45,806 bases of DNA, from NCBI GenBank assembly GCA_035526825.1, contig DATLBT010000052.1, positions 1 to 45,806 on the forward strand. The letters are read 5' to 3'. The stretch comes from JACPFV01 sp035526825 (GTDB lineage: Bacteria; Pseudomonadota; Gammaproteobacteria; Nevskiales; Nevskiaceae). The position numbers were made by a program, and so were the translations under genes. Every line of letters begins with the position of its first letter. Within the stretch, counting starts at the first letter, position 1. This document shows, piece after piece, positions 17,801 through 24,654 of the stretch. The notes beneath the pieces are model-generated. The model was not told where the DNA came from. It was given only the letters and a program-made list of their open reading frames with translations, and did no database searches.

Positions 17801-18200
17801 CGATGAGGGTGTTGAGCGAGGCTTCCATCTCGCCCCACGCGCCGTCGTGACGGCCGAACTTTGCGCGGCGGCGGGTCTTGCCTTCCTTGCCGACGATCGC
17901 GCCTACGCGCGCGAGCTCGTCGGCCATGCGCTGGTTGGCGGTGACGATGGCGTTGAAGGTATCGGCGATCTTGCCGTCGAGACCGACACGGTCGCCGGGG
18001 AGGCGCACGGTAAAGTCGCCGTCGCGTACCGACTGCAGGGCAGCCAGCAAGGACTGCGGGTCCAGCAGTGGCCCTGCGCGTTTGGCGGGCGAGGCCTGCG
18101 CGGGCTGGGCCTGCGCGGCTTGCGCGATCACGCCGCTAGCCGGTGCAAGGGATACGCCGGTGACTGCGATGCCACCCGTGCCGGGATCGCCGCTGCTCAT
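11847..18200 (-). CDS. Giant poly-HAMP hybrid histidine kinase with three receiver domains
   Basis: A 2,117-residue protein with no signal peptide or membrane helix, so presumably cytoplasmic. Residues 1-220 hold a Pro/Ala/Gln-rich head and divergent HAMP units. Residues about 222-1233 are eleven 92-residue HAMP repeats (e.g. DLSRKITVDVKGEI, INTMVDQLN, GTEGKLGGQAQVPG). Then come a GAF domain (about 1228-1370), a Gln/Glu-rich coiled coil, HisKA with H1451 (NMSHELRTPL), HATPase (LLSNAFKFT, DSGIGIP, GTGLGLAIS) and three receivers with acceptors D1779 (SLDVFLPDM), D1901 (LDLRLPDM) and D2048 (LMDIMMPEMDG). The layout resembles fungal group III kinases (Nik1/Os-1), but with about twice the repeats. 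I chose the ATG at 18200 because AGGGG lies nine bases upstream. The smaller hybrid kinase follows directly. Confidence 0.95.
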   Translation of the reverse strand: MSSGDPGTGGIAVTGVSLAPASGVIAQAAQAQPAQASPAKRAGPLLDPQSLLAALQSVRDGDFTVRLPGDRVGLDGKIADTFNAIVTANQRMADELARVGAIVGKEGKTRRRAKFGRHDGAWGEMEASLNTLIEDLLWPTTEMTRAVSAVARGDLLTTVRLDVDGRPLEGEFLRSATIVNSMIQQLGVFTDEVTRVAREVGIDGKLGGQAQIKDVGGVWKELTESVNSMASNLTAQVRNIADVTIAVASGDLSRKITVDVRGEILQLKEAINTMVDQLRSFASEVTRVAREVGTDGKLGGQAVVPGVAGTWKDLTDNVNLLAANLTTQVRNIAEVTTAVARGDLSRKITVDVKGEILDLKTTINTMVDQLNGFASEVTRVAREVGTEGKLGGQAQVPGIAGTWKDLTDKVNFMASNLTAQVRNIAEVTTAVARGDLSRKITVDVKGEILELKDTINTMVDQLNGFASEVTRVAREVGTEGKLGGQAQVPGVAGTWKDLTDNVNSMAYNLTAQVRNIADVTIAVANGDLSRKITVDVKGEILALKNTINTMVDQLNSFASEVTRVAREVGTDGKLGGQAQVPGVAGTWKDLTDSVNAMGNNLTAQVRNIAEVTTAVASGDLSKKITVNVSGEILLLKETINTMVDQLNGFASEVTRVAREVGTEGKLGGQAQVPGIAGTWKDLTDNVNAMAGNLTSQVRNIAEVTTAVARGDLSRKITVDVKGEILELKNTINTMVDQLNSFAAEVTRVAREVGTDGKLGGQAQVPGVAGTWKDLTDNVNSMANNLTAQVRNIAEVTTAVARGDLSRKITVDVKGEILALKNTINTMVDQLNGFASEVTRVAREVGTEGKLGGQAQVSGVAGTWKDLTDNVNFMASNLTAQVRNIAEVATAIAGGDLSKKITVDVRGEILSLKETLNTMVEQLRSFAAEVTRVAREVGTDGKLGGQAVVPGVAGTWKDLTDSVNAMAGNLTSQVRNIAEVTTAVARGDLSRKITVDVRGEILELKNTINTMVDQLNAFAAEVTRVAREVGTEGKLGGQAQVPGVAGTWKDLTDNVNVMAANLTEQVRGIVKVVTSVADGDLKQKLTVQAKGEVAALADTINNMTSTLAIFADQVTTVAREVGVEGRLGGQANVPGAAGTWKDLTGNVNLLAANLTTQVRAIAEVATAVTKGDLTRSIQVDARGEVAELKDNINTMIGNLRLTTDRNTEQDWLKTNMARFTGMLQGQRDLATVGRTLLSELVPLVNAHQGLIYRLVDEGDGPVLAQLAAYANAPENGYPQRLDLGQGWLGQCAMDKRRVLITDVPSGTVPVGAAMLNALPRSLVVFPVLFEGRIKAVLGLASLGEFQPLHLSFLEQLTASIGIMLNSIEATMQTESLLTQSQQLATELQTQQRELQGKNEQLAQKAQQLAEQNVEVERKNQEIEQARRALEEKAAELALTSKYKSEFLANMSHELRTPLNSILILGQQLGENPEGNLSGKQVEFARTIHSAGTDLLNLISDILDLSKIESGTVTVDAEETAFSTLMAAMERMFRHEAENRRLSFEVAADQTLGKTMVTDQKRLMQVLKNLLSNAFKFTAQGGIRLRVSMAIGGWSREHPVLRMQESAVAFEVTDSGIGIPVEKQKLIFEAFQQADASTSRKYGGTGLGLAISRELATLLGGEIHLKSAPGLGSTFTLYLPLRYAGSATLQRFGHSETNTRSNVMQFPVMHMQERPLVQVPDDRESIEPGQSVLLIVEDDPHYARLLVDLARENGFKVLAAMRGADALDLARKFKPTAVSLDVFLPDMLGWTVLSHLKKDPDTRHIPVQMVTLDEDRQHGLARGAFSFVTKPTSADGLQDALARIKSYSSPRKKRLLVVEDNAAERMSISALLGEDDIEITTVGTGAEALATLTVETYDCAVLDLRLPDMTGFDVLERIKDHQSLADLPVVVFTGKELSPDEDARLRTLARSVVVKGVESPERLLDETALFLHRVVADLPEEKQSMLRALHESDEDLQGKSVLVVDDDTRNIFALSSVLERRGMRVLTANTGSEAIETIKKTPNLAIVLMDIMMPEMDGYQTMQAIRKDPALRRMPIIALTAKAMKGDREKCLEAGASDYLAKPVNTEQLLSVLRVWLHR
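14500..17535 (-). repeat. Tandem 276-bp coding repeats (11 HAMP units)
   Basis: The 10-mer GTCAAGTCCT, or close variants of it, recurs every 276 bases at 14773, 15049, 15325, 15601, 15877, 16153, 16429, 16705 and 16981, with diverged ends near 17257 and 17533. Each period encodes 92 residues, i.e. two HAMP-like half units. The middle copies are very similar at the DNA level, the outermost two at each end less so. The array makes long open frames on the opposite strand by chance. It is prone to unequal recombination and to collapse in short-read assembly. Confidence 0.92.
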
Positions 18201-18330
18201 GATTCTATGCCCCTGAAGGTCCCGGCCCCTCACCGGGAAAGGCGGTCAGAGTAGGCGTCTGCGGAGCCGGCGCAACCTGTCTGGAATCTGCGACACGTCA
18301 AAATTCCAATAGTGCAAGCCTATGATTTAA

Positions 18331-18360
18331 TAAAAAGAAACGCCCCGGGGTCGGGGCGTT
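18331..18360 (-). terminator. Rho-independent terminator after ssb
   Basis: On the minus strand the stem AACGCCCC/GGGGCGTT with a six-base loop is followed by TCTTTTTATT. It starts about 20 bases after the ssb stop and precedes the giant kinase gene, so it probably separates the two transcription units. The remaining 130 bases to the kinase start are AT-richer than the surroundings and may carry the kinase promoter, but I cannot define boxes with confidence. Confidence 0.85.
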
Positions 18361-18380
18361 CTCTTGTCCGCCCTTGGGCA

Positions 18381-18833
18381 CTAGAAGGGGATGTCGTCGT
18401 CCTCGAAACCTTTCTCGGCGGCAGCCACAGGGCTGGCGCGCTCGGTTTTGCCCTCCGAGCGCTGATAGCCGCCACCAGCGCCTTCCCCGCTGCCGGGCTT
18501 GCTGTCGAGCATCTGCATCTCGTTGGCGCGAATCTCGGTGGTGTAACGCTCTTTGCCTTCCTTGTCGGTCCACTTGCGGGTCGTGAGCTTGCCCTCGATG
18601 TAAACCTTGGAGCCCTTCTTCAGGTACTGCCCGGCTATTTCCGCCAGGCGGTCGAAGAACACGACGCTGTGCCACTCCGTATGTTCCTTCTGCTCGCCCG
18701 TCTGCTTGTCCTTCCAACCCTCGGCGGTCGCCAGCCGGATGTTGGTCACCGCACTGCCCGAGGGCAGTGACTTGGTCTCCGGGTCCTTGCCCAGGTTGCC
18801 GATCAAAATCACCTTGTTGACGCCACGTGCCAT
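18381..18833 (-). CDS. ssb: Single-stranded DNA-binding protein SSB
   Basis: A 150-residue SSB. The OB fold runs from MARGVNKVILIGNLGKDPE through WHSVVFFDRLAEIAGQYLKKG to TTEIRANEMQML (residues about 1-110). A Gly/Ser-rich linker follows, and the protein-interaction tip DDDIPF ends it, so the contact site for RecQ, PriA, Exo I and others is intact. The start at 18833 has GGAGA six bases upstream; the frame is open further but without homology. It is transcribed away from uvrA, as in many gammaproteobacteria where ssb and uvrA are divergent and share LexA control. I could not find a clear SOS box in the intergenic region, which contains a palindromic repeat. Confidence 0.97.
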   Translation of the reverse strand: MARGVNKVILIGNLGKDPETKSLPSGSAVTNIRLATAEGWKDKQTGEQKEHTEWHSVVFFDRLAEIAGQYLKKGSKVYIEGKLTTRKWTDKEGKERYTTEIRANEMQMLDSKPGSGEGAGGGYQRSEGKTERASPVAAAEKGFEDDDIPF

Positions 18834-18979
18834 GTCTTGTCTCCGTTGCCGTTCTCGAATTTGTCCCATCCGGCCGTCGCGGCCGGTGGCAGGTCTAGCC
18901 CGCGGACCGGAGCCTACGCCCGCTTGCCGACGTGAGCAATTTTGACAAGCCTCATCGCCTGAGCCACCCACCGGTGAAA

Positions 18980-19056
18980 AATAGGGACGCACACGATTTT
19001 CGTTAAAAGTCGGTTCTGGCCAAAAGTCGGGGGCGAAAATAGTGTGCGTCCCTATT
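18980..19056. repeat. Long inverted repeat between ssb and uvrA
   Basis: Arms 18980-19002 and 19034-19056 (outer sequence AATAGGGACGCACAC and its complement) match over 23 bases with one mismatch. The 31-base loop contains a direct repeat AAAAGTCGG (19005-19013 and 19022-19030). The element ends 34 bases before the uvrA start. The whole 18834-19090 gap otherwise shows no gene. It resembles a REP-type palindrome, unrelated in sequence to the others in this window. Confidence 0.82.
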
Positions 19057-19090
19057 AAAATACGCAGTTCGCTTCGCTCGCAGCACAGGC

Positions 19091-21967
19091 ATGGACTCGA
19101 TCCGCATCCGGGGTGCCCGCACCCACAACCTCAAGAACATCTCGCTCGACTTGCCGCGGGACAAGCTCATCGTGATCACGGGCTTGTCGGGTTCCGGCAA
19201 GTCGTCGCTGGCTTTCGACACGCTGTATGCCGAGGGACAGCGGCGCTACGTCGAATCGCTGTCGGCGTACGCGCGCCAGTTCCTCGGCCAGATGGACAAG
19301 CCCGACGTGGACGCCATCGAAGGCCTGTCGCCCGCGATCTCGATCGAGCAGAAGTCGACCTCGCACAACCCGCGCTCCACGGTCGGCACCGTCACCGAGA
19401 TCCAGGACTACTTGCGACTGCTTTACGCGCGCGTCGGCACCGCACGCTGCCCCGATCACGGCGTGGCATTGGAGGCGCAGAGCGTCGGCCAGATGGTCGA
19501 CCAGGTGCTGGCGCTACCCGCCGAATCGGCGTGGATGCTGCTGGCGCCGGTGGTGCGCGGCCGCAAGGGCGAGCACGTGGAGGTGTTCGAGCAGATGCGC
19601 GCGCAGGGCTTCGTGCGCGCCCGCGTCGACGGCAAGGTGACGGAGCTGGACGAGACGCCGCAGCTCAATCGCAAGCTCAAGCACGACGTCGAGATCGTGG
19701 TCGATCGTTTCAAGGTCAGGCCGGACGCGAAACAGCGGCTGGCCGAGTCGTTCGAGACTGCGCTGCGGCTCGCCGATGGGCTGGTGTTCGTAGCGGCGCA
19801 CGGTACCGAGAACAAGGCCGAGCCCATGGTCTTCTCGTCCCGCATGGCCTGCCCCCACTGCGGCTACTCGGCGCCCGAGCTCGAGCCGCGGCTGTTTTCA
19901 TTCAACGCGCCGCACGGCGCCTGCACCAAGTGCGATGGCCTCGGCACGCTGCAGGTGTTCGACGGCGATCGCGTGGTCGCGGCGCCGGAGCTGTCGCTGG
20001 CTGGCGGCGCGATCCGCGGCTGGGATCGGCGCAATCCGTATTACTGGAACCTGCTGCAGTCGCTCGCGAACCATTACGGCTTCGACCTCGACCTGCCGTT
20101 CGGCCAGTTGCCGAAGAAAGCGCGCAGCGTGCTGCTCGAGGGCTCGGGCGATGAGCGCGTCTCATTCCGCTATCCCGACGAGCGTGGCCGCCTGCAGACC
20201 CGCGTGCACCGCTTCGAGGGCATCCTGCCCAATCTCGAGCGCCGCTATCGCGAGACCGAGAGCGATGCGGTACGCGAGGAACTGGCGCGATACCTGTCGA
20301 ACAAGCCCTGCCCCGAGTGCCAGGGCGAGCGGCTCAATCGCACCGCGCGCCACGTGTACCTCAACGACACGCGCCTGCCGCAGATCATCAACCTGTCGAT
20401 CCGCGAGGCGGCGCGCTTCTTCGAGACGCTGACCCTGCCCGGCCACAAGCAGGCGATCGCCGCCAAGATCATCAAGGAGATCGGCGCGCGCCTGGGCTTC
20501 CTCAACAATGTCGGTCTCGAGTACCTCACATTGGCGCGCAGTGCCGAGACGCTCAGCGGCGGCGAGGCGCAGCGCATCCGGCTCGCCTCGCAGATCGGCG
20601 CCGGCCTCGTAGGCGTCATGTACGTGCTCGACGAGCCGAGCATCGGCTTGCACCAGCGCGACAATCGCCGCCTGCTCGACACGCTGGTGCGGCTGCGCGA
20701 CCTCGGCAATACCGTGATCGTGGTCGAACACGACGAGGAGGCCATCATGGCCGCCGACCACGTCGTCGACATCGGCCCTGGCGCAGGCGTGCATGGCGGC
20801 GAGGTGATTGCGCAGGGCACCCCGGCCGACCTGCTGCGCAGCCCCCGCTCGTGGACCGGCAAGTACCTGTCGGGCCGCGAGGGCATCCAGATCCCCGCCG
20901 TGCGCAATCCGCGCCAGCCGAAAAAGCTGGTGCAAATCCGCGGCGCAACCGGCAACAACCTCAAGGGCCTCGACGTCGACATCCCGCTCGGCATCATGAC
21001 CTGCGTGACCGGCGTGTCCGGCTCCGGCAAGTCGACGCTGATCAACGACACGCTTTACGCGTACGCGGCGCGCCACCTCAACGCCGCCAGCGTGCTGCAC
21101 GCGCCGGTGGACCACATCGACGGGCTCGACCTGCTCGACAAGGTCATCGACATCGACCAGTCCCCGATCGGCCGCACGCCGCGCAGCAACCCGGCCACCT
21201 ACACCGGCGTGTTCACGCCGGTGCGCGAGCTGTTCTCGCAGGTTCCGGAATCGCGCAACCGTGGCTACGAGGCGGGTCGCTTCTCGTTCAACATCGCCGG
21301 CGGTCGCTGCGAGACTTGCGAAGGCGATGGCCTGATCAAGGTCGAGATGCACTTCCTGCCCGACGTCTACGTGACCTGCGACACCTGCAAGGGTCGCCGC
21401 TACAACCGCGAGACGCTCGAGATCCGCTACAAGGGCAAGACCATCGACGAGGTGCTCAACCTGACGGTCGAGGACGCACTGGCGTTCTTCAAGCCGGTCC
21501 CCGCGATCGCGCGCAAGCTCGAGACATTGATGGACGTGGGCCTGTCGTACATCACGCTGGGCCAGAACGCGACGACGCTCTCCGGCGGCGAGGCGCAACG
21601 CGTGAAGCTGGCCAAGGAGCTGAGCCGTCGCGACACCGGCCAGACGCTTTACATCCTCGACGAACCGACCACCGGCCTGCACTTCCACGATGTGGCGCAA
21701 CTGCTGCGCGTGCTGGAGCGCTTGCGCGACCACGGCAACACCGTGGTCGTCATCGAGCACAACCTCGACGTCATCAAGCGCGCCGACTGGGTCATCGACC
21801 TGGGGCCCGAGGGCGGCACTGGCGGTGGCGAAGTCGTGGCGCAAGGCACGCCGGAAGACGTGGCCAACGAGCCGCGCTCGCACACGGGCCGCTACCTCAA
21901 GGAAATGCTCGCGACGGCGAAGCGGACGAGGGCGAAGGCGTCACGCGAAGTGGAGCCGGCGGAGTAA
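19091..21967 (+). CDS. uvrA: Excinuclease ABC subunit A
   Basis: A 958-residue damage-recognition ATPase of nucleotide excision repair. The first Walker A is GLSGSGKS (31-38) and the second GVSGSGKS (641-648). Both ABC signatures are present (LSGGEAQRIRLASQ and LSGGEAQRVKLAKE), each followed by a Walker B (LDEPSIGLH, LDEPTTGLH). The zinc sites are C254/C257 with C278/C281, and C740/C743 with C763/C766. Length is typical, about 940-960. The start MDSIRIRGARTHNLKN matches the family, although the ribosome site is weak. It is the only long + strand gene in the first 36 kb and is divergent from ssb. The usual regulation is SOS/LexA, but no operator was identified. Confidence 0.99.
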   Translation: MDSIRIRGARTHNLKNISLDLPRDKLIVITGLSGSGKSSLAFDTLYAEGQRRYVESLSAYARQFLGQMDKPDVDAIEGLSPAISIEQKSTSHNPRSTVGTVTEIQDYLRLLYARVGTARCPDHGVALEAQSVGQMVDQVLALPAESAWMLLAPVVRGRKGEHVEVFEQMRAQGFVRARVDGKVTELDETPQLNRKLKHDVEIVVDRFKVRPDAKQRLAESFETALRLADGLVFVAAHGTENKAEPMVFSSRMACPHCGYSAPELEPRLFSFNAPHGACTKCDGLGTLQVFDGDRVVAAPELSLAGGAIRGWDRRNPYYWNLLQSLANHYGFDLDLPFGQLPKKARSVLLEGSGDERVSFRYPDERGRLQTRVHRFEGILPNLERRYRETESDAVREELARYLSNKPCPECQGERLNRTARHVYLNDTRLPQIINLSIREAARFFETLTLPGHKQAIAAKIIKEIGARLGFLNNVGLEYLTLARSAETLSGGEAQRIRLASQIGAGLVGVMYVLDEPSIGLHQRDNRRLLDTLVRLRDLGNTVIVVEHDEEAIMAADHVVDIGPGAGVHGGEVIAQGTPADLLRSPRSWTGKYLSGREGIQIPAVRNPRQPKKLVQIRGATGNNLKGLDVDIPLGIMTCVTGVSGSGKSTLINDTLYAYAARHLNAASVLHAPVDHIDGLDLLDKVIDIDQSPIGRTPRSNPATYTGVFTPVRELFSQVPESRNRGYEAGRFSFNIAGGRCETCEGDGLIKVEMHFLPDVYVTCDTCKGRRYNRETLEIRYKGKTIDEVLNLTVEDALAFFKPVPAIARKLETLMDVGLSYITLGQNATTLSGGEAQRVKLAKELSRRDTGQTLYILDEPTTGLHFHDVAQLLRVLERLRDHGNTVVVIEHNLDVIKRADWVIDLGPEGGTGGGEVVAQGTPEDVANEPRSHTGRYLKEMLATAKRTRAKASREVEPAE

Positions 21968-22032
21968 GGAAGCAGCAAAAGATCAGTTTGGAGCCAGGGG
22001 CCCTCCCCCCAAAGCCCCCACCCACACCTGAA

Positions 22033-24603
22033 TCAGAACAGGTACTTCACGTACCCAAACGCCTGGTCGCGATCGCGCTGGACGTTGTAGCTGCCGGCGC
22101 CGGTGAACCACATGTAGCCAGGAGTGAATGAAAACGATTCCTTGTAGCGGATCTCGAAGGCGAAGGTGATGTCCTTGCGGCTCTCGACGAACTGCGCAGC
22201 GACGTCCGTCGACGTGCCGACCACGTCGTGCTGGAACAGCGTGAACGGCGCGAAACTGATACCGGGGAAAACGCTCTCGTAGCGGATCAGGCTGACGATG
22301 GCGTAGCCGGCCGAAAACGAGTCGGCGTAGCCGTCGGCCGGCTCCTGGTGCGGATTGAAGCGCAGGCCGTCGCCGCAGCCGGTGTTGGCCGCGAGGTTCG
22401 CAGCCGTGCAATCGCCGTAGAGTTGGCCGCTCTGCGCGTTGTAACCGCTGTAGTTGCAATCGGGCGTGTGCGCGCAGTCCTGCGCGAAGTCACCGGTCAT
22501 GCTGCCGTCGGCGCCCGCCGAGGCGTGGTAGTGCGTGCCGGGCGTCTCGATCTGCAGGCGATCGGTGCCCGGCAGGTCCGGCACGTACTGCGCGCCGACC
22601 TCGAACAGCCAGATCAGCTGGTCCGCGCCGATGACGTTGTCGGTGGCCCCCTGGATATAGGTGCCGCCGAGGTTGAACTGGTAAACGTCGAACTCCTCCC
22701 AGCCGCGGATGTAGCTCGACGCCGGCGTCTCGCCAGGCGCGACGCCGCGATACGCGCCGACGAAACTCGGAAATGAGCGCGCTGAACCGACGCCCGCGCC
22801 GATCGCCAGGTTGAAGGTGTCCGGAAACGCCGTGTGCCCTGGGTACGGGTCGAAGTTGCTGGTGCCGTAGACGGTGTCCGTCCCGGCCGGGTTCTGTCCG
22901 ACCGACGCGGTCGAGCCGGTGCCCGAGCCGCAACTGTCGGCCTGGCCATTCGTGCTCGTGCTGTCAGGATCGTGGCAGCGCGTGAGCATGGGCCCGAGTG
23001 CGTGGAATGTGAGGTCCTGCAAGTCCACCTGCAACGGCATGTCCGGGCGGTACGCCACCTCGCCCTGCATGGAGATGTCGCCGATGGTGGTGTTGAAGCT
23101 GAAGCCGAACATCTTGAGGTTCTCGGGATACTCGACTTGGTAGCGCACCGTGTCGATCGGCACGGCATTGCTGGTGGCCCCGCGCGGCCCGCTCGGCGAT
23201 TCGGGATCGCCCGGATGGGCAGTTGGCAGATCCGGGCAGGCCAGCAGCAATTCGCTGCCGTTGGTGACATCGAGGTCCAGCGCATTGCCCTCGCGACGCG
23301 CGCAGCTCGCCACCGTCGAGTAGAAGCTCACGTACGGCAGTTGGCTGTGGTAGTTCAGGAAATAGAACGACAGCTCGGTGCCGTTGTTGAGCCAATCGGC
23401 GAAGTACTTGAATGCCACGCCGAACTGCCCGCTATCGCTCGGCTCGCGGTCGGGCTCGCGCCGGATGGTCAGCGCAGTGTTGGTCAGGCCCGACAGCGGG
23501 TTGTTCGTCGGGCTGCCGCAGCCGGAGCGCGGATTGCTGTAGTCGAACTCGCTGTTGGCGGCGGGCGCGCCGTTGGTGCCGGCGCCGGTACCGCACACAT
23601 CGGGGTCCTCGGCGGGGCCGCCGAAGCTGATCGACGCGTAGTCCATGGCGTTATTGGTGCCGAGGTCGGCGAACGAGAAGTACGAGCCGGGCGCCGGGAT
23701 CTCGAGCGCGCGCCACTCGTAGCCGTAGAACGCCTCGATGGTGGCGTTCTCGAACGGCTCCATCGAGAAGGCCGCCATGCCGGTCGGGATGAACAGTTCG
23801 GAGAGGTCGGAACCGACGCGGTTGTAGTTGTTGGCGTTGACCGGGTTGATCTGGTTGACCGAGTTGATGATCAGCGCGGTGCTCTCGCCCCAGCTGATGG
23901 CCTGGTTGCCGATCTTGAAGGTCAGCATGCGCTCGTCGGTGAACGGGATCGGCACCGCGCCGAAGACGTAGTAGTCGAGCATCTGCAGGTCGGTGCCGAT
24001 TTGGCGCAGGACTTCGCCGTCGGTGCGCTGGCGATAAACCGGTTCGCCCGGGCCGTAGGTTCGGTCGAAGGTGCTGTTGCTGTTGGCGGCGCCGGTACTG
24101 CCGACCCGGTTGCGATTCTCGGCTGTAATCCAGTTGGGGTGGTACTCGGTGAAATCGTTGTTGACGAAGTCGTAGAAGTACAGCCACTTGGCAAAGAACC
24201 CGTAGTCGCGCCAGGAAATGTTGAGGTCCTGGGTGACCTTGAGCAGGCCCTGCGTCAGGTCGCCGCGGTCGTAGTTGAGGTTGCCATCGTCGGCATTGAG
24301 GAACGCCTGGCCCGGCGAACTGGACAGTGCGCGCGCAGGATGCGTCTGGTCCTTGATGACGCCCTGGCAGGACTGGAACGCCGCGCTCGGACCGCCACAA
24401 ACGCCCGGATTGAGGTTGCCCTTGCCGACCAGGTCCACCGCGCGATCCTGCATGCGCACGCCGGCACCCGCGACCACCACCGAGTTCAGCGTGCCTGTCA
24501 GTTCTTCGCCCAGCTCGAAGCTGATGGCGCCCGCGTTCGGCGCGGCCAACGCGGCGCCGATGACCAGCAGGCAGGATGCAGTGCGGCGTGCGGTGACGCT
24601 CAT
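22033..24603 (-). CDS. DUF1302 family outer-membrane protein
   Basis: A roughly 856-residue predicted outer-membrane beta-barrel. An N-terminal signal peptide (CLLVIGAALAAPNAGA) is followed by ISFELGEELTGTLNSVVVAG, the usual DUF1302 opening, and by GDLTQGLLKVTQDLNISW, the GNQAISWGES segment and many aromatic-ended strands. The last residue is Phe (YVKYLF), as for barrel insertion signals. About ten cysteines occur in loop-like regions. The start at 24603 removes 15 residues from the longest frame and puts the signal peptide at the N-terminus. It is the last gene of the TonB/Opp block, 51 bases after the ATPase stop. DUF1302 proteins are often placed with DUF1329 and RND genes in uptake or export of hydrophobic compounds; neither partner is present here. 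Confidence 0.85.
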   Translation of the reverse strand: MSVTARRTASCLLVIGAALAAPNAGAISFELGEELTGTLNSVVVAGAGVRMQDRAVDLVGKGNLNPGVCGGPSAAFQSCQGVIKDQTHPARALSSSPGQAFLNADDGNLNYDRGDLTQGLLKVTQDLNISWRDYGFFAKWLYFYDFVNNDFTEYHPNWITAENRNRVGSTGAANSNSTFDRTYGPGEPVYRQRTDGEVLRQIGTDLQMLDYYVFGAVPIPFTDERMLTFKIGNQAISWGESTALIINSVNQINPVNANNYNRVGSDLSELFIPTGMAAFSMEPFENATIEAFYGYEWRALEIPAPGSYFSFADLGTNNAMDYASISFGGPAEDPDVCGTGAGTNGAPAANSEFDYSNPRSGCGSPTNNPLSGLTNTALTIRREPDREPSDSGQFGVAFKYFADWLNNGTELSFYFLNYHSQLPYVSFYSTVASCARREGNALDLDVTNGSELLLACPDLPTAHPGDPESPSGPRGATSNAVPIDTVRYQVEYPENLKMFGFSFNTTIGDISMQGEVAYRPDMPLQVDLQDLTFHALGPMLTRCHDPDSTSTNGQADSCGSGTGSTASVGQNPAGTDTVYGTSNFDPYPGHTAFPDTFNLAIGAGVGSARSFPSFVGAYRGVAPGETPASSYIRGWEEFDVYQFNLGGTYIQGATDNVIGADQLIWLFEVGAQYVPDLPGTDRLQIETPGTHYHASAGADGSMTGDFAQDCAHTPDCNYSGYNAQSGQLYGDCTAANLAANTGCGDGLRFNPHQEPADGYADSFSAGYAIVSLIRYESVFPGISFAPFTLFQHDVVGTSTDVAAQFVESRKDITFAFEIRYKESFSFTPGYMWFTGAGSYNVQRDRDQAFGYVKYLF

Positions 24604-24654
24604 GCGAGGCTTTCTCCCCTCGGATTCGCCCAGGAATCCTTGTGTCACAGGAAC

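Noticed and set aside
14452..17850. Further long + strand open frames with a repeating Ser/Thr-rich translation
   Set aside because: They mirror the 276-bp HAMP repeat in another frame. The periodicity is explained by the real gene on the minus strand.
20162..21883. A 573-codon open frame antisense to uvrA
   Set aside because: uvrA is certain, and the antisense product is a GC-driven shadow.
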